NCBI GenBank assembly: GCA_964551875.1
Contig: CAZKEV010000001.1
Span: 1 to 64,000, forward strand
Direction: 5' to 3'
DNA length: 64,000 nucleotides
Source of the DNA: JACTUA01 sp964551875
GTDB taxonomy: Archaea > Halobacteriota > Methanomicrobia > Methanomicrobiales > JACTUA01
The position numbers and the translations under genes were made by a program. Position 1 is the stretch's first letter. The number at the start of each line of letters is the position of its first letter. Shown in pieces: positions 17,730-26,670 of the stretch. Under the pieces are notes generated by a model. The model saw only the letters and a program-made list of their open reading frames with translations. It ran no database searches and was not told where the DNA came from.

Positions 17730-17903
17730 CGGGTTCCCTTACACGAGTTTGTGCTCTCCATGCCTATAATCATGGAGGAATATTTCCACGTCACGATTCG
17801 ATGGAGAGGGAGATAGTCCAGACCCAATGAGGTGAAGGCGCCAAACCCTTCTTTCGCTCTCAGACTCCTGCTGATCCTTGGGGATCCAGCAATTTGTCCA
17901 ATA

Positions 17904-18341
17904 TTATCCCATCAGAATCGAAAATAACGTTTTTTTGTAGAGGATTCTGATTTGGCCCCCATAATTCCCTTCTTTCGCATCTTCCGGCACCTTCACGCTT
18001 ACCTTCACCTGCTTCAGGTTATTCAGCAGGAAATCCCCATCGCTCACCTCTGTCCAGGGGGCGATGGTCCCCTCCGGGATTATCGAGACAAAGGCCGGGG
18101 GCTGGGATCCCCGGGTAATGTTCAGCGTCTTGATGACCGTCGTACCTGGAAAGGTTGATCCGAAATCCAGTTCCTTCTGCTTTACCCGGGAAACGGAGAA
18201 TCCCAGTTGGCGGCTGCTGGTATCGGTGACGTTCAGCGTCACCGGCAGGACCTCCTCGGTCGATCCCAGGGGGATGCTCCATGCGAGAGCACCCAGAAGG
18301 ATGACCAGGAGCAGGGAAAAAATGATGTAACTTCTCTTCAT
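17904..18341 (-). CDS. Small secreted/membrane-anchored protein, unknown
   Basis: 145 residues: an N-terminal membrane segment or uncleaved signal (YIIFSLLLVILLGALAWSI), then a beta-rich domain with FGSTFPGTTVIKTLNITR, VSIIPEG and VKVPEDAKEGNYGGQIRIL. The arrangement resembles immunoglobulin-like COG1361/DUF916-type surface modules. Its start overlaps the stop of the preceding gene (18338) as ATGA, so the two are translated together and may interact. No catalytic motif is seen. Confidence 0.65.
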   Translation of the reverse strand: MKRSYIIFSLLLVILLGALAWSIPLGSTEEVLPVTLNVTDTSSRQLGFSVSRVKQKELDFGSTFPGTTVIKTLNITRGSQPPAFVSIIPEGTIAPWTEVSDGDFLLNNLKQVKVSVKVPEDAKEGNYGGQIRILYKKTLFSILMG

Positions 18342-19225
18342 GACCTTTTTCTTCGTTTCAGGATGAACAGAGCAACGCCAATCACGGCTATCAAACAGAT
18401 TCCGATGACAGCGACAGTTGTTAGGTTCAGCGGTGTTGATGATTGCGGGGTCTCCTTTACCCCGCCCAGCTCAAGGGTGATGGCAGGGTAGCTCGCCGTC
18501 CTGATCTTCACGTCCTTCCCGCTGCTCGATGGCACGGCGCTCACCACGGCGGTGTACTTTCCCTCCGGCTGCCCTTGGGTATCCCAGTAGAGCTTCACGG
18601 TCTGTTCCGCGTTCATCCCGAAGTCCACCGGCACACCGGGAATGGTGGTGATAGCACTGGACCCCTTCGTGACGGCCACAGAGAACTGCCCTGTCGCCGG
18701 AACATTCCCGACATTCTTTGCAGAAATGGTGAACTTCACGATATCACCGGGTTTGTTGTCCGTCGGGGTCTCAACCCTGGTAATCTCGATGGCAGCCGTT
18801 GCACCGGGCTTCACCACGTTCGCCACCACGTTCGATTTCGTGGCCACCGCATACCCCACGGTTGCCCCCTCCGGGGTCCCTCCCGCGGATGGCACCGTCT
18901 TCTTGCCCACGGCGGTTATCGTCGCGGTCTTCTCGCCCAGGGAGGCATCCTTCGGGACGACAAGGGTGACGGTGAGAGACTGGCTCGATCCCTTCGCAAG
19001 GTCGAACTCCATCGGCGAGACCGTGATCCAGTCCCTCATGATGCCGCCCACCTCGATGACAAAGTGGTTGTCAATATCCTGGGGCGAGTTGAGGAGCACG
19101 ACGGTCTGGGGGTAGGTTGCCCCCTGCTCCACGTCACCGAAGTTGATGTCGGACAGAGCAAGGGCCTGCACGGCTCCTGCCAGGGCAACCAAAATGAGAA
19201 GGAACACCAGGGTTTTCCGGAGCAT
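18338..19225 (-). CDS. COG1361-like surface protein with C-terminal membrane anchor
   Basis: 295 residues from the ATG at 19225 (MLRKTLVFLLILVALAGAVQ, a clear signal peptide). Two or more Ig-like/NEW3-type modules follow (FGDVEQGATYPQTVVLLNS, then SQSLTVTLVVPKDASLGEKT, then KFTISAKNVGNVPATGQFSV). A C-terminal transmembrane helix plus basic tail (VAVIGICLIAVIGVALFILK then RRKRS) completes it. An ATG at 19270 is in frame but lies too close to the upstream gene. It overlaps its downstream partner by 4 bp. Probably an S-layer-associated or cell-surface protein; role unknown. Confidence 0.72.
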   Translation of the reverse strand: MLRKTLVFLLILVALAGAVQALALSDINFGDVEQGATYPQTVVLLNSPQDIDNHFVIEVGGIMRDWITVSPMEFDLAKGSSQSLTVTLVVPKDASLGEKTATITAVGKKTVPSAGGTPEGATVGYAVATKSNVVANVVKPGATAAIEITRVETPTDNKPGDIVKFTISAKNVGNVPATGQFSVAVTKGSSAITTIPGVPVDFGMNAEQTVKLYWDTQGQPEGKYTAVVSAVPSSSGKDVKIRTASYPAITLELGGVKETPQSSTPLNLTTVAVIGICLIAVIGVALFILKRRKRS

Positions 19226-19266
19226 AGGTTCGGATATACCCCTTGAAAAAATAAAAAGCTGTCTGT

Positions 19267-20637
19267 TCACGCGTTCGAGAACGTCAGGATCACGCTCCCC
19301 GCATAGGCTCCGGGCTGCTGTGTCGCCGGCACCGAGAGCCTCGCATCGAGGAGTGTGTGCCCTACCGGTGCGGTCGCCACCTGCACATCGGAGCCATCAT
19401 CATTCAGGGCCACGATGGATCCGGTCGGACCCAGCTGGAAGTTGTGCGCCGCGAGGATATCGGGTCCCGACACCAGCCCGAAGATCCCCCCGATGCTGTC
19501 GGCGAACCGGGCCTCAACCTTCGCAGGGTTACAGCCGGTATTGTTTAAAACTACCGACGGGCTAATGGTCTTGCTCTGACCCCGGAGGATCGACCCGAAG
19601 GCGCCGTCCGAGGCCTGGATCACCGTGTTCTGGCCACACAACACAGTGGCGGTGTAGCCGACGGCATTCGGTGTTGCCATCGTTTCCGGACCGATAAACC
19701 GACCGAAGGCAAGAGCAATGCCTTCAACGTTCACCGTGGCTGTAACGGTGTTGGCTGCTGTGTCAATGACTGAGACATCGTGGCTGTCAGAGTTCGCCAC
19801 GTATACCCGTGTTCCCGCCGGGTTCACTGCCACTCCCACAGGAGTGTATCCCACGTTCACCATGGATACAACGGTATTTGTGGCTGTGTCAATGACAGAG
19901 ACATTGTTACTGTTGTGGTTCGCCACGTAAACCCGCGTTCCCGCCTGGTTCACCGCTATTCCCCAGGGATGGATTCCAACGATTATCGTGGTATTAATCA
20001 TGTTTGTTGCTGTGTCAATGACATGGACTGTGTTGCCGCCACCATCCGCCACGTATACCAGAGTTCCCGCCGGATTCACTGCCACTCCATAAGGGAGGCT
20101 TCCCACGTTCACCGTGGCTGTAACCTTGTTTGTGGCTGTGTCAATGACATCGACAGTCTTTTCCATATTGTTCGTCACATATACCCTTGTTCCCGCCGGG
20201 TTTACTGCTACTCCATACGGATAGCTCCCTACGGTCACCGTGGCTGAAACCGTGTTTGTGGCTGCGTCAATGACTGAGACGGTGTCGCTGTTCGAGTTCG
20301 CCACGTATACCCTTGTTCCCGCCGGGTTCACCGCCACTCCATAAGGAGAGATTCCCACGTTCACCGTGGCTGTAACGGTGTTCGTGGCCGTGTCGATGAC
20401 TAAGACGGCGTTGTCGTAAGGGTTCGTCACATATACCCTTGTTCCCGCCGGGTTCACCGCCACTCCCCAAGAAACGCTTCCAGTGTCGACCACCGCTGCA
20501 ACCGTGTTTGTTGCTATGTCAATGACCGAGACATTTTCACCCGTGATATATGCAAACGGTGCTGCGCCTGCGCTGCCTGCAAGCAGTAAAAAGGCGAGCA
20601 TGGTTATGACAAAACCTGCTCTTACATTGATGTTCAT
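19267..20637 (-). CDS. YVTN beta-propeller surface protein, copy 1
   Basis: A 456-residue secreted protein. The signal peptide (ITMLAFLLLAGSAGAAPFAY) leads into about seven YVTN/NHL-like blades of roughly 42 residues, each with the pattern VAVNPAGTRVYVTN then VSVIDTATNTVTATV. A C-terminal beta domain of about 130 residues, shared with the two next genes, begins near GYTATVLCGQNTVIQ and ends VPATQQPGAYAGSVILTFSN. No membrane anchor is visible. It is the most 3' of three tandem paralogues. The 5' leader (GAGGAGGCGTGAGTAAGG directly before the ATG) is conserved in all three. Confidence 0.85.
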   Translation of the reverse strand: MNINVRAGFVITMLAFLLLAGSAGAAPFAYITGENVSVIDIATNTVAAVVDTGSVSWGVAVNPAGTRVYVTNPYDNAVLVIDTATNTVTATVNVGISPYGVAVNPAGTRVYVANSNSDTVSVIDAATNTVSATVTVGSYPYGVAVNPAGTRVYVTNNMEKTVDVIDTATNKVTATVNVGSLPYGVAVNPAGTLVYVADGGGNTVHVIDTATNMINTTIIVGIHPWGIAVNQAGTRVYVANHNSNNVSVIDTATNTVVSMVNVGYTPVGVAVNPAGTRVYVANSDSHDVSVIDTAANTVTATVNVEGIALAFGRFIGPETMATPNAVGYTATVLCGQNTVIQASDGAFGSILRGQSKTISPSVVLNNTGCNPAKVEARFADSIGGIFGLVSGPDILAAHNFQLGPTGSIVALNDDGSDVQVATAPVGHTLLDARLSVPATQQPGAYAGSVILTFSNA

Positions 20638-20668
20638 CCTTACTCACGCCTCCTCACCAGTTCGAAAT
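20638..20668 (-). promoter_or_regulatory. Conserved 5' leader of the YVTN genes
   Basis: The bases before the ATG of copy 1 (GAACTGGTGAGGAGGCGTGA then GTAAGG) recur almost unchanged before copy 2 (about 22085-22115) and copy 3 (about 23528-23558). GAGGAGG is a strong ribosome-binding sequence set about 11-12 bases before the ATG. The conservation fits recent duplication of the whole unit. Confidence 0.55.
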
Positions 20669-20683
20669 AAGACCCTCCTCTCA

Positions 20684-22084
20684 TCAATTCGAGAACGTCA
20701 GGATCACGCTCCCTGCGTATGCCCCGGCTGGCTGCGTCGATGGCACGGAGAGCTTCGCATCGAGGCTCGTAATCCCTACCGGTGCGGTCGCCACCTGCAC
20801 GTCGGTGCCGTCATCGCTGAGGGCCTCGAGTGCTCCTGTGGGCCCCATCTCGAAGTTGCTCGCCGGGAGCACGTCGGTACCCGAGATTAGCCCGAAAAGT
20901 CCGCCGATGCTGTCGGCGAACCGGCCCTCGACCCTCGCCGGGTTGCATCCCGTATTATTGAGCACCACTGACGGGCTGATAGTCTTTGATGCACCTCGGA
21001 GGATCGGGCCGAAGGTACCGTTCGTGGCCTGGATCACCGTGTTCTGGCCACACAACACAGTGGCGGTGTAGCCGACGGAGTTGGTTGGTGCCGTTGTTGC
21101 CGGACCTATAAATAGACCAAAAGAATGAGGATATCTTCCTACGTTCACGGTGGCTGTAACCGTGTTTGTTGCTGTGTCAATCACCGAGACAGTGTTGCTG
21201 TATACGTTCGCCACGTATACCTTTGTTCCAGCCGGGTTCACTGCCACGCCAACAGGACCATTTCCCACGGTCACCGTGGCTGTAACAGTATCAGTGGCTG
21301 TGTTAATCACCGAGACGGTGTTGCTTGAGACGGTGGAGTTCCCAGAGTTCGCCACGTATACAAGTGTTCCCACCGGGTTCACTGCCACGTAACCAGGACC
21401 ATTTCCCACGGTCACCGTGGCTGTAACAGTATCAGTGGCTGTGTCAATCACCGAAACATTGTTGCTGCGATAGTTCGCCACGTATACCCTTGTCCCCGCC
21501 GGGTTCACTGCCACGCCCCAAGGTTCGATTCCTACATTCACGGTGGTTGTAACAGTGTCTGTTGCTGAATCAATCACCGAGACATTGAGGCGGTTCGTCA
21601 CGTATACCTTCGTTCCCGCCGGATTAACTGCCACGCCCACAGGATACCTTCCTACGTTGTTCACTGTGGCTGTAACCGTGTTTGTTGCTGTGTCAATCAC
21701 CGAGACATTGTGGCGGTTATAGTTCGTCACGTATACCTTTGTTCCCGCCGGGTTCACTGCCACTCCATAAGAGCTTCCTACGTTCACTGTGGCTGTAACG
21801 GTGTTTGTTGCTGTGTCAATCACCGAGACATAGTCGCCCCGCATGTTCGTCACGTATACCTTTGTTCCCGCGGGGTTCACTGCCACTCCATAAGGCTCCG
21901 CTCTACCTCCAGAAGGGTCGGTTATGTTCACCGAGGCTATAACCGTGTTTGTGGCTGTGTCAATGACCGAGACATTTTCGCTGCCCCAGTTCGTGATATA
22001 AGCAAAGGGTGCTGCGCCTGCGCTGCCAGCGAGCAGCACAAGGGCGAGCAGGGTTATGACAAAAGCTGTTCGTAGATGGTTCAT
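20684..22084 (-). CDS. YVTN beta-propeller surface protein, copy 2
   Basis: 466 residues with the same plan as its neighbours: signal peptide (LLALVLLAGSAGAAPFAYIT), seven YVTN blades, and the shared C-terminal domain (SVGYTATVLCGQNTVIQ, then LNNTGCNPARVEGRFADSIG). One blade has an insertion (ANSGNSTVSSNTVSVINTAT) absent from the others. It probably arose by tandem duplication and may diversify by recombination between blades. YVTN proteins are typical methanogen surface-layer components; ligand unknown. Confidence 0.85.
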   Translation of the reverse strand: MNHLRTAFVITLLALVLLAGSAGAAPFAYITNWGSENVSVIDTATNTVIASVNITDPSGGRAEPYGVAVNPAGTKVYVTNMRGDYVSVIDTATNTVTATVNVGSSYGVAVNPAGTKVYVTNYNRHNVSVIDTATNTVTATVNNVGRYPVGVAVNPAGTKVYVTNRLNVSVIDSATDTVTTTVNVGIEPWGVAVNPAGTRVYVANYRSNNVSVIDTATDTVTATVTVGNGPGYVAVNPVGTLVYVANSGNSTVSSNTVSVINTATDTVTATVTVGNGPVGVAVNPAGTKVYVANVYSNTVSVIDTATNTVTATVNVGRYPHSFGLFIGPATTAPTNSVGYTATVLCGQNTVIQATNGTFGPILRGASKTISPSVVLNNTGCNPARVEGRFADSIGGLFGLISGTDVLPASNFEMGPTGALEALSDDGTDVQVATAPVGITSLDAKLSVPSTQPAGAYAGSVILTFSN

Positions 22085-22141
22085 CCTTACTTACGCCTCC
22101 TCATCAGTTCAAGTCACCCAAGAAAAAATAAGATCTATCTC

Positions 22142-23527
22142 TCACGCGTTCGAGAAGGTCAGGATCACGCTCCCCGCGTACGCCCCGGCTGGCTGCGTCG
22201 ATGGAACCGAGAGCTTCGCATCGAGGTTCGTAATCCCTACCGGTGCGGTCGCTACCAGCACGTCGCTGCCGTCATCGCTGAGGGCCTCGAGTGCTCCTGT
22301 GAGACCCATCTCGAAGTTGTGAGCAGGGAGAACATTGGTACCCGAGATCAGCCCGAAGATACTGCCGATACTCTCGGCGAACCGGCCCTCGACCTTCGCC
22401 GGGTTGCATCCGGTATTATTGAGCACCACTGACGGGCTGATGGTCTTTGATTCGCCCCGTAGGATCGCGCCGAAGGTGCCGTTCGAGGCCTGGATCACCG
22501 TGTTCTGGCCGCACAACACCGTGGCGGTGTAGCCGACGCTGTTCGGTGTTGCCATTGTTTCTGGACCGATAAATAGACCCAATCCCATAGGACCGTTTCC
22601 AACAGTAATCGTGTCTATAACGGCGTTTGTTGCCATATCGATTACAGAAACGGCGTTGTCGAACCGGTTCGTTACATACACCTTTGTTCCCGCCGGGTTC
22701 GCTGCAACGCCATAAGGACCGTTTCCAACAGTAATCGTGTCTGTAACAGCATTTGTTGCCGTATCGATTACAGAGACGGTGTCGCTGCCCGCGTTCGCCA
22801 CGTAAACCTTCGTTCCCGCCGGGTTCACTGCAACGCCAGAAGGATCGGTTCCTACGGGCACGGTGGCTGTAACCGTGTTTGTGGCTGTGTCAATCACAGA
22901 GACGGTGTTGCTCCAGTAGTTCGTCACATAAACCCTTGTTCCCGCCTGGTTCACTGCCACGCCATCAGGACCGGTTCCTACGGGCACGGTGGCTGTAACC
23001 GTGTTAGTGGCTGTGTCAATTACATAGATTTCGTTGCTATCAAGTCCCGCCACGTAAACCTTTATTCCCGCCGGGTTCACAGCAACTCCCGAAGGACCGT
23101 TATTTCCTACGTCCACCGTGGCTGTAACCGTGTTAGTGGCTGTGTCGATTACATGGACCTGGTAGCCATTTTGGTTCGTCACGTAAACCCTTGTTCCCGC
23201 CGGATTCACAGCAACTCCATAAATGCCGCTCCCTGGTACATTCACAATGGCTGTAACAGCGTTTGTTGCTGTATCAATTACTGAAACGCTACTGTTGAAA
23301 TAGTCCGCCACGTATACCCTTGTTCCCGCCGGGTTCACTGCAACTCCCTGAGGATTGGGTCCTACATTCACTGTGGCTGTTACCGTGTTAGTGGCTGTGT
23401 CAATCACCGAGACAGTGTTGCTGCCAGAGTTCGTGATGTACGCAAAGGGTGCTGCGCCTGCGCTGCCTGCGAGCAGCACAAGGGCGAGCATGGTTATGAC
23501 AAAACCTGTTCTTACATTGATGTTCAT
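22142..23527 (-). CDS. YVTN beta-propeller surface protein, copy 3
   Basis: 461 residues, the most 5' of the intact tandem copies. The N-terminal 25 residues are almost identical to copy 1 (MNINVRTGFVITMLALVLLA). Seven YVTN blades are followed by the C-terminal domain with FGLISGTNVLPAHNFEMG and VPSTQPAGAYAGSVILTFSN. The 289 bp upstream are AT-rich, unlike the short gaps between copies, so a promoter for the three-gene array probably lies there. Confidence 0.85.
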   Translation of the reverse strand: MNINVRTGFVITMLALVLLAGSAGAAPFAYITNSGSNTVSVIDTATNTVTATVNVGPNPQGVAVNPAGTRVYVADYFNSSVSVIDTATNAVTAIVNVPGSGIYGVAVNPAGTRVYVTNQNGYQVHVIDTATNTVTATVDVGNNGPSGVAVNPAGIKVYVAGLDSNEIYVIDTATNTVTATVPVGTGPDGVAVNQAGTRVYVTNYWSNTVSVIDTATNTVTATVPVGTDPSGVAVNPAGTKVYVANAGSDTVSVIDTATNAVTDTITVGNGPYGVAANPAGTKVYVTNRFDNAVSVIDMATNAVIDTITVGNGPMGLGLFIGPETMATPNSVGYTATVLCGQNTVIQASNGTFGAILRGESKTISPSVVLNNTGCNPAKVEGRFAESIGSIFGLISGTNVLPAHNFEMGLTGALEALSDDGSDVLVATAPVGITNLDAKLSVPSTQPAGAYAGSVILTFSNA

Positions 23528-23816
23528 CCTTACTCACGCCTCCTCACCAGTTCAATTTACAGGACTCCCACTCATTGGGCATCCCTGTCCTGAAGAATCC
23601 CGAATGCTGAATTTAAAAATGTGACTTGATCAATAGAATACTGAATGGAAACGGATCGATTCAGGACAAGCAATAGTAATAGTTGTTCTTTATAAGACTT
23701 ATGAAATGAGATTTGAATCTTCATAGAGAGCTAATAATCCTATTCAATTGATTCGTTCGCCTACCATTATTTTCATGGAAATTTCATCTCACTCAGGAAA
23801 AAATAAAATCCATCTC

Positions 23817-24060
23817 TTACGTATTCGAGAAGGTCAGGATCACGCTTCCCGCGTAGGCCCCCGGGGGTTGCGTTGCTGGCACGGTGAGCTTCGCGTCGAG
23901 GTTCGTAATCCCTACCAATGCCGTCGCCACCTGCACGTCGGTACCGTCATCGCTTAGAGCTATAAGGGTTCCGGTCGGCCCCAGCTCGAGGTTGCTCGCC
24001 GGGAGCACGTTCGTCCCCCGAGATCAGCCCGAAAAGTCCGCCGATGTTGCCTGCGAACCG
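23817..24060 (-). pseudogene. Truncated, frameshifted fourth YVTN-protein copy (C-terminal fragment)
   Basis: 63 codons matching the shared C-terminal domain of the three YVTN proteins are intact (LPASNLELGPTGTLIALSDD through GAYAGSVILTFSN). Upstream, around 24013-24018, a run of C is one base longer than in the intact copies and breaks the frame. Similarity continues in another frame for about 45 bp (AGATCAGCCCGAAAAGTCCG on the plus strand) and then ends abruptly near 24060. The propeller domain is gone. It is a remnant of a larger tandem array. Confidence 0.8.
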
Positions 24061-24103
24061 GGCCTCCCCCACCTTTCTCCATCAGGAGATGGAGACCAGA
24101 GCA

Positions 24104-24640
24104 TTATCTCTTTCCATTCCTTCGCGCAATGCAGGAGGCCAGGAGAAGTCCTGCACAGGTTCCGAAAATCTCAAATCCCGGGAGAACAACCCTCTTCTGC
24201 TCTTCCCCTGCCAGCCCCTCGCCGGAGATCTCCGCACTACCCCTCGCTCTTACCACGATGCTGTAGTTGCCGATATACTGTTTCTCGCTTCTGGTCTTCA
24301 CGTTCCAGATGACAGTCTTGAAATTTGTCCCCCCGAGAGTGCCAATCCTTTTCACGGGATCACTGTAGCTGAAGGCTCTCCGGCTGTGATTCACATCATT
24401 GTCCAGGTCAAGGAAGAACAATTCTGCCGAGACATTGAGTGCATTCTCGGTGCCGCGGTTGGAGAGGTTGGCGATGACAAGGAATTGGGATCCGAGGGAA
24501 GCCCTAGAGGGGGCATTGATATGAACCAGAAGATCTGCGGGGGCATATACATCAGCGGTGTACTGGACGTTCCCTGCAGATGCCCCAGGTGTGATGAGAT
24601 ATATCAGGAAGAGAACTGAGAGAAGAGGAAGTAACTCCAT
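24104..24640 (-). CDS. Secreted/membrane protein with one Ig-like domain, unknown
   Basis: 178 residues: signal peptide (LLPLLSVLFLIYLITPGASA), a beta domain (VHINAPSRASLGSQFLVIAN then LSNRGTENALNVSAELFFLD) similar in style to CARDB/COG1361 modules, then GFEIFGTCAGLLLASCIARR, a weak C-terminal membrane segment ending in basic residues. It abuts the YVTN remnant. No enzymatic motif. Possibly a surface protein; function not recognised. Confidence 0.6.
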   Translation of the reverse strand: MELLPLLSVLFLIYLITPGASAGNVQYTADVYAPADLLVHINAPSRASLGSQFLVIANLSNRGTENALNVSAELFFLDLDNDVNHSRRAFSYSDPVKRIGTLGGTNFKTVIWNVKTRSEKQYIGNYSIVVRARGSAEISGEGLAGEEQKRVVLPGFEIFGTCAGLLLASCIARRNGKR

Positions 24641-24895
24641 CAGATATTCCTTAACATACTCCCCTTCATAAAGGCTTTGTGAACGTCATGACATGTGTCA
24701 GGAAAGAATTCCCGCCGAAAGGAATTCCGTGAAAAGATCAAATTTTCACTCCGGTTTCAAGAGCCGGCGAATAACTTCGTCATTCTCCTAGATGAGATGG
24801 ATAGATACGGAGGGATTGCTATGCAGGAACCCGTCGATCTCCTCCATCTTGCTTCATGGCCGATGGTGGCAAAAATTAGAAATTATCCGGATGAA

Positions 24896-25036
24896 TTAAA
24901 TACCCTTTGCCACCGCGTCGTTGCATCTGTCACAGAAGTATGCCCGGGCATCGCACTCCTTATCACCGCGGAAAATGCAGCCCCCGCGCTCGCTCCTATC
25001 CAGGTTCCTTCCGGATCTAGCGTGGTAGTTCCTTGA
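24896..25036 (-). pseudogene. Decayed DUF333 module
   Basis: Reading the minus strand gives SRNYHARSGRNLDRSERGGC then IFRGDKECDARAYFCDRC. This lines up with the second DUF333 repeat of the lipoprotein at 17214-17729 (SKNYTYLTRKNPDGSEYG, VCIFPGGKECDAWAYFRGEC). There is no start codon, signal peptide or lipobox. The fragment begins right at the 3' end of the histone deacetylase-like gene, which seems to have replaced its upstream part. Confidence 0.65.
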
Positions 25037-25041
25037 TGTTT

Positions 25042-26010
25042 TCACGTGGTGAGCTCCCCGATAATACTCCAGGTGCTCTCCCTTGGCGGCCCTGTCTCGA
25101 TCTTCGGAACTTCGCCGCCGAGAACACGGATGATCTCCCGGATGGCGGCACCGTGGGAGGGGCCATAACCCCCTTCGAGGACGAGGGCGAGGGGCAGGCC
25201 TCCGGCCCTCATGAGCCGCCAGGTGAGGAGGCCGAGGTCGCCGGGGCACAATTCCATCCCCCCGAAGGGATCGTCAAAGAGGATATCCTGCCCTGCGGAG
25301 ATAAGGAGCAATCCGGGGCGGAATGTGCGGATGGCCGGGACGAAGACCTCCCTGAAGACTGCATCGTAATCTGCGATGGTCGATCCGGCTTCAATAGGGG
25401 CATTCAGGGTGAACCCCTCACCTGCGCCGGATCCCCGTTCATCTGTCCTTCCAGAGTAGGGATAATAATAGCCCCGGTGCACGGAGCAGTAGAGGACCCG
25501 GTCGGACGCATAGAATGCCTGCTGGGTTCCGTTCCCATGGTGCACATCCCAGTCCACGATGGCAACACGCTCGACCTCCCCGAGGGCCCGGGCCGCAGCG
25601 ATCGCCACGTTGTTGAGAAGGCAGAACCCCATCGCATGATCTTTCTCTGCATGGTGTCCCGGAGGCCTGACGAGCGCGAAACAGTGCTCGCCGGAGAGAG
25701 CCCTCTCCGCGGCCCCCATGGCGCTACCGGCGGCATAGAGTGCCACGTCGAATGAGGAACGGGTGATGTAGGTGTCCGGATCCAGCATGGTGAAGGTCCG
25801 GGTGCGGGCGCATGCATCTTCGAGCTCACTCACGTACCCGGGGCTGTGAATCCTCTCCACGTCCTCGCGCAGGGCTTTCACCGGCTGGTGGCGCCTGATA
25901 TCCCGGGGGACCCCGGAGAGGGCTCCGGCGAGGCGGGCATTGCTCTCGGGGTGGTGGGGCATATCATGGGCCGAGAAGAGATCGGCCGTGATGACCGAGC
26001 AGCCTGGCAT
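25042..26010 (-). CDS. Histone deacetylase-fold family protein (acetoin utilization/HDAC class)
   Basis: A 322-residue zinc amidohydrolase of the arginase/deacetylase superfamily. Motifs are intact: HPESNARL near the N-terminus, LVRPPGHHAEKDHAMGFCLL with the catalytic His pair, VDWDVHHGNGTQQAF with zinc-binding Asp/His, ISAGQDILFDDPFGGM with the second zinc Asp, and LVLEGGYG. Archaeal members may deacetylate proteins, polyamines or amino sugars; the substrate cannot be told from sequence. In SAGQD, Q replaces the more usual F/Y. It is in a minus-strand pair with the GyrI-like gene 48 bp upstream. Confidence 0.88.
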   Translation of the reverse strand: MPGCSVITADLFSAHDMPHHPESNARLAGALSGVPRDIRRHQPVKALREDVERIHSPGYVSELEDACARTRTFTMLDPDTYITRSSFDVALYAAGSAMGAAERALSGEHCFALVRPPGHHAEKDHAMGFCLLNNVAIAAARALGEVERVAIVDWDVHHGNGTQQAFYASDRVLYCSVHRGYYYPYSGRTDERGSGAGEGFTLNAPIEAGSTIADYDAVFREVFVPAIRTFRPGLLLISAGQDILFDDPFGGMELCPGDLGLLTWRLMRAGGLPLALVLEGGYGPSHGAAIREIIRVLGGEVPKIETGPPRESTWSIIGELTT

Positions 26011-26058
26011 CCTTACCCCTTCCAGTCCCTCACAAATGGGCCCCTCTCACAGATCGAG

Positions 26059-26670
26059 TCACCGGATCGGGAGGCGGATGATCATCTTCATCTTCTCCGG
26101 GCTCAGGGTCCTCGGGTCTGAGATGTAGATCTCATGGTGCCTGCCCCTGATCTGGTAGCCTTTCCTCTCGATGAAGGCCCGTAGTCGGTTGATGGTGGTC
26201 CATTTCTCGGCTCTCGGCCCGTTGTGGAGGGTCTGGACCGAGAGCCCCTCGGTGAAGATCCCGTAGCGGACCTTCGAGATGCCGGGAAGGGACTTGTCCC
26301 GGTCCATGGCCCCGAGAGCCTCCCGGGCCAGGGCGCTCGTCACGTAATTCGGCTGGACCACCATGAGGATCCATCTCCATTCCTCCCGGTTATCGGGGGT
26401 ATAATCGCCTGTGCCCCTCCCCCACCAGAGGCATTCGAGGGGCATCACGGCGTACTCGAACCCGATGCGGGTCCTCGCAATGGCGGCTTTCATCGCCTGG
26501 GAGAGGGCGAAGAGGCCTTCGATGCCGTTCCGGAACTCGTCGAAATTGCTCCCCTGGCAGGACCCGTCCACCATCAGGAACTTCATCGCCGGCACATCCA
26601 CCTCGTCTATCCTCCGGGTGGTTGCACGGTAGAGCCTGTTGAACTCCTTCATCGAGTCCTGCGATTCCAT
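26059..26670 (-). CDS. GyrI-like small-molecule-binding domain protein
   Basis: 203 residues of the COG4832/GyrI-like group (SHS2-fold ligand-binding domain related to the effector domain of BmrR/SbmC regulators). Diagnostic stretches are PAMKFLMVDGSCQGSNFDEF, PLECLWWG, EWRWILMVVQPNYVT and GRHHEIYISDPRTLSPEKMK. There is no DNA-binding domain. Such free-standing proteins have been proposed to bind or hydrolyse small toxic molecules, but its ligand is unknown. Confidence 0.8.
   Translation of the reverse strand: MESQDSMKEFNRLYRATTRRIDEVDVPAMKFLMVDGSCQGSNFDEFRNGIEGLFALSQAMKAAIARTRIGFEYAVMPLECLWWGRGTGDYTPDNREEWRWILMVVQPNYVTSALAREALGAMDRDKSLPGISKVRYGIFTEGLSVQTLHNGPRAEKWTTINRLRAFIERKGYQIRGRHHEIYISDPRTLSPEKMKMIIRLPIR

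Noticed and set aside
24077..24094. Hairpin CTCCATC-AGGA-GATGGAG
   Set aside because: It lies just past the 3' end of the gene at 24104 but has no T-run; too weak to call a terminator.
24695..25036. 113-codon plus-strand frame
   Set aside because: Its 3' half is antisense to the DUF333 remnant and the 5' half has no recognised domain.
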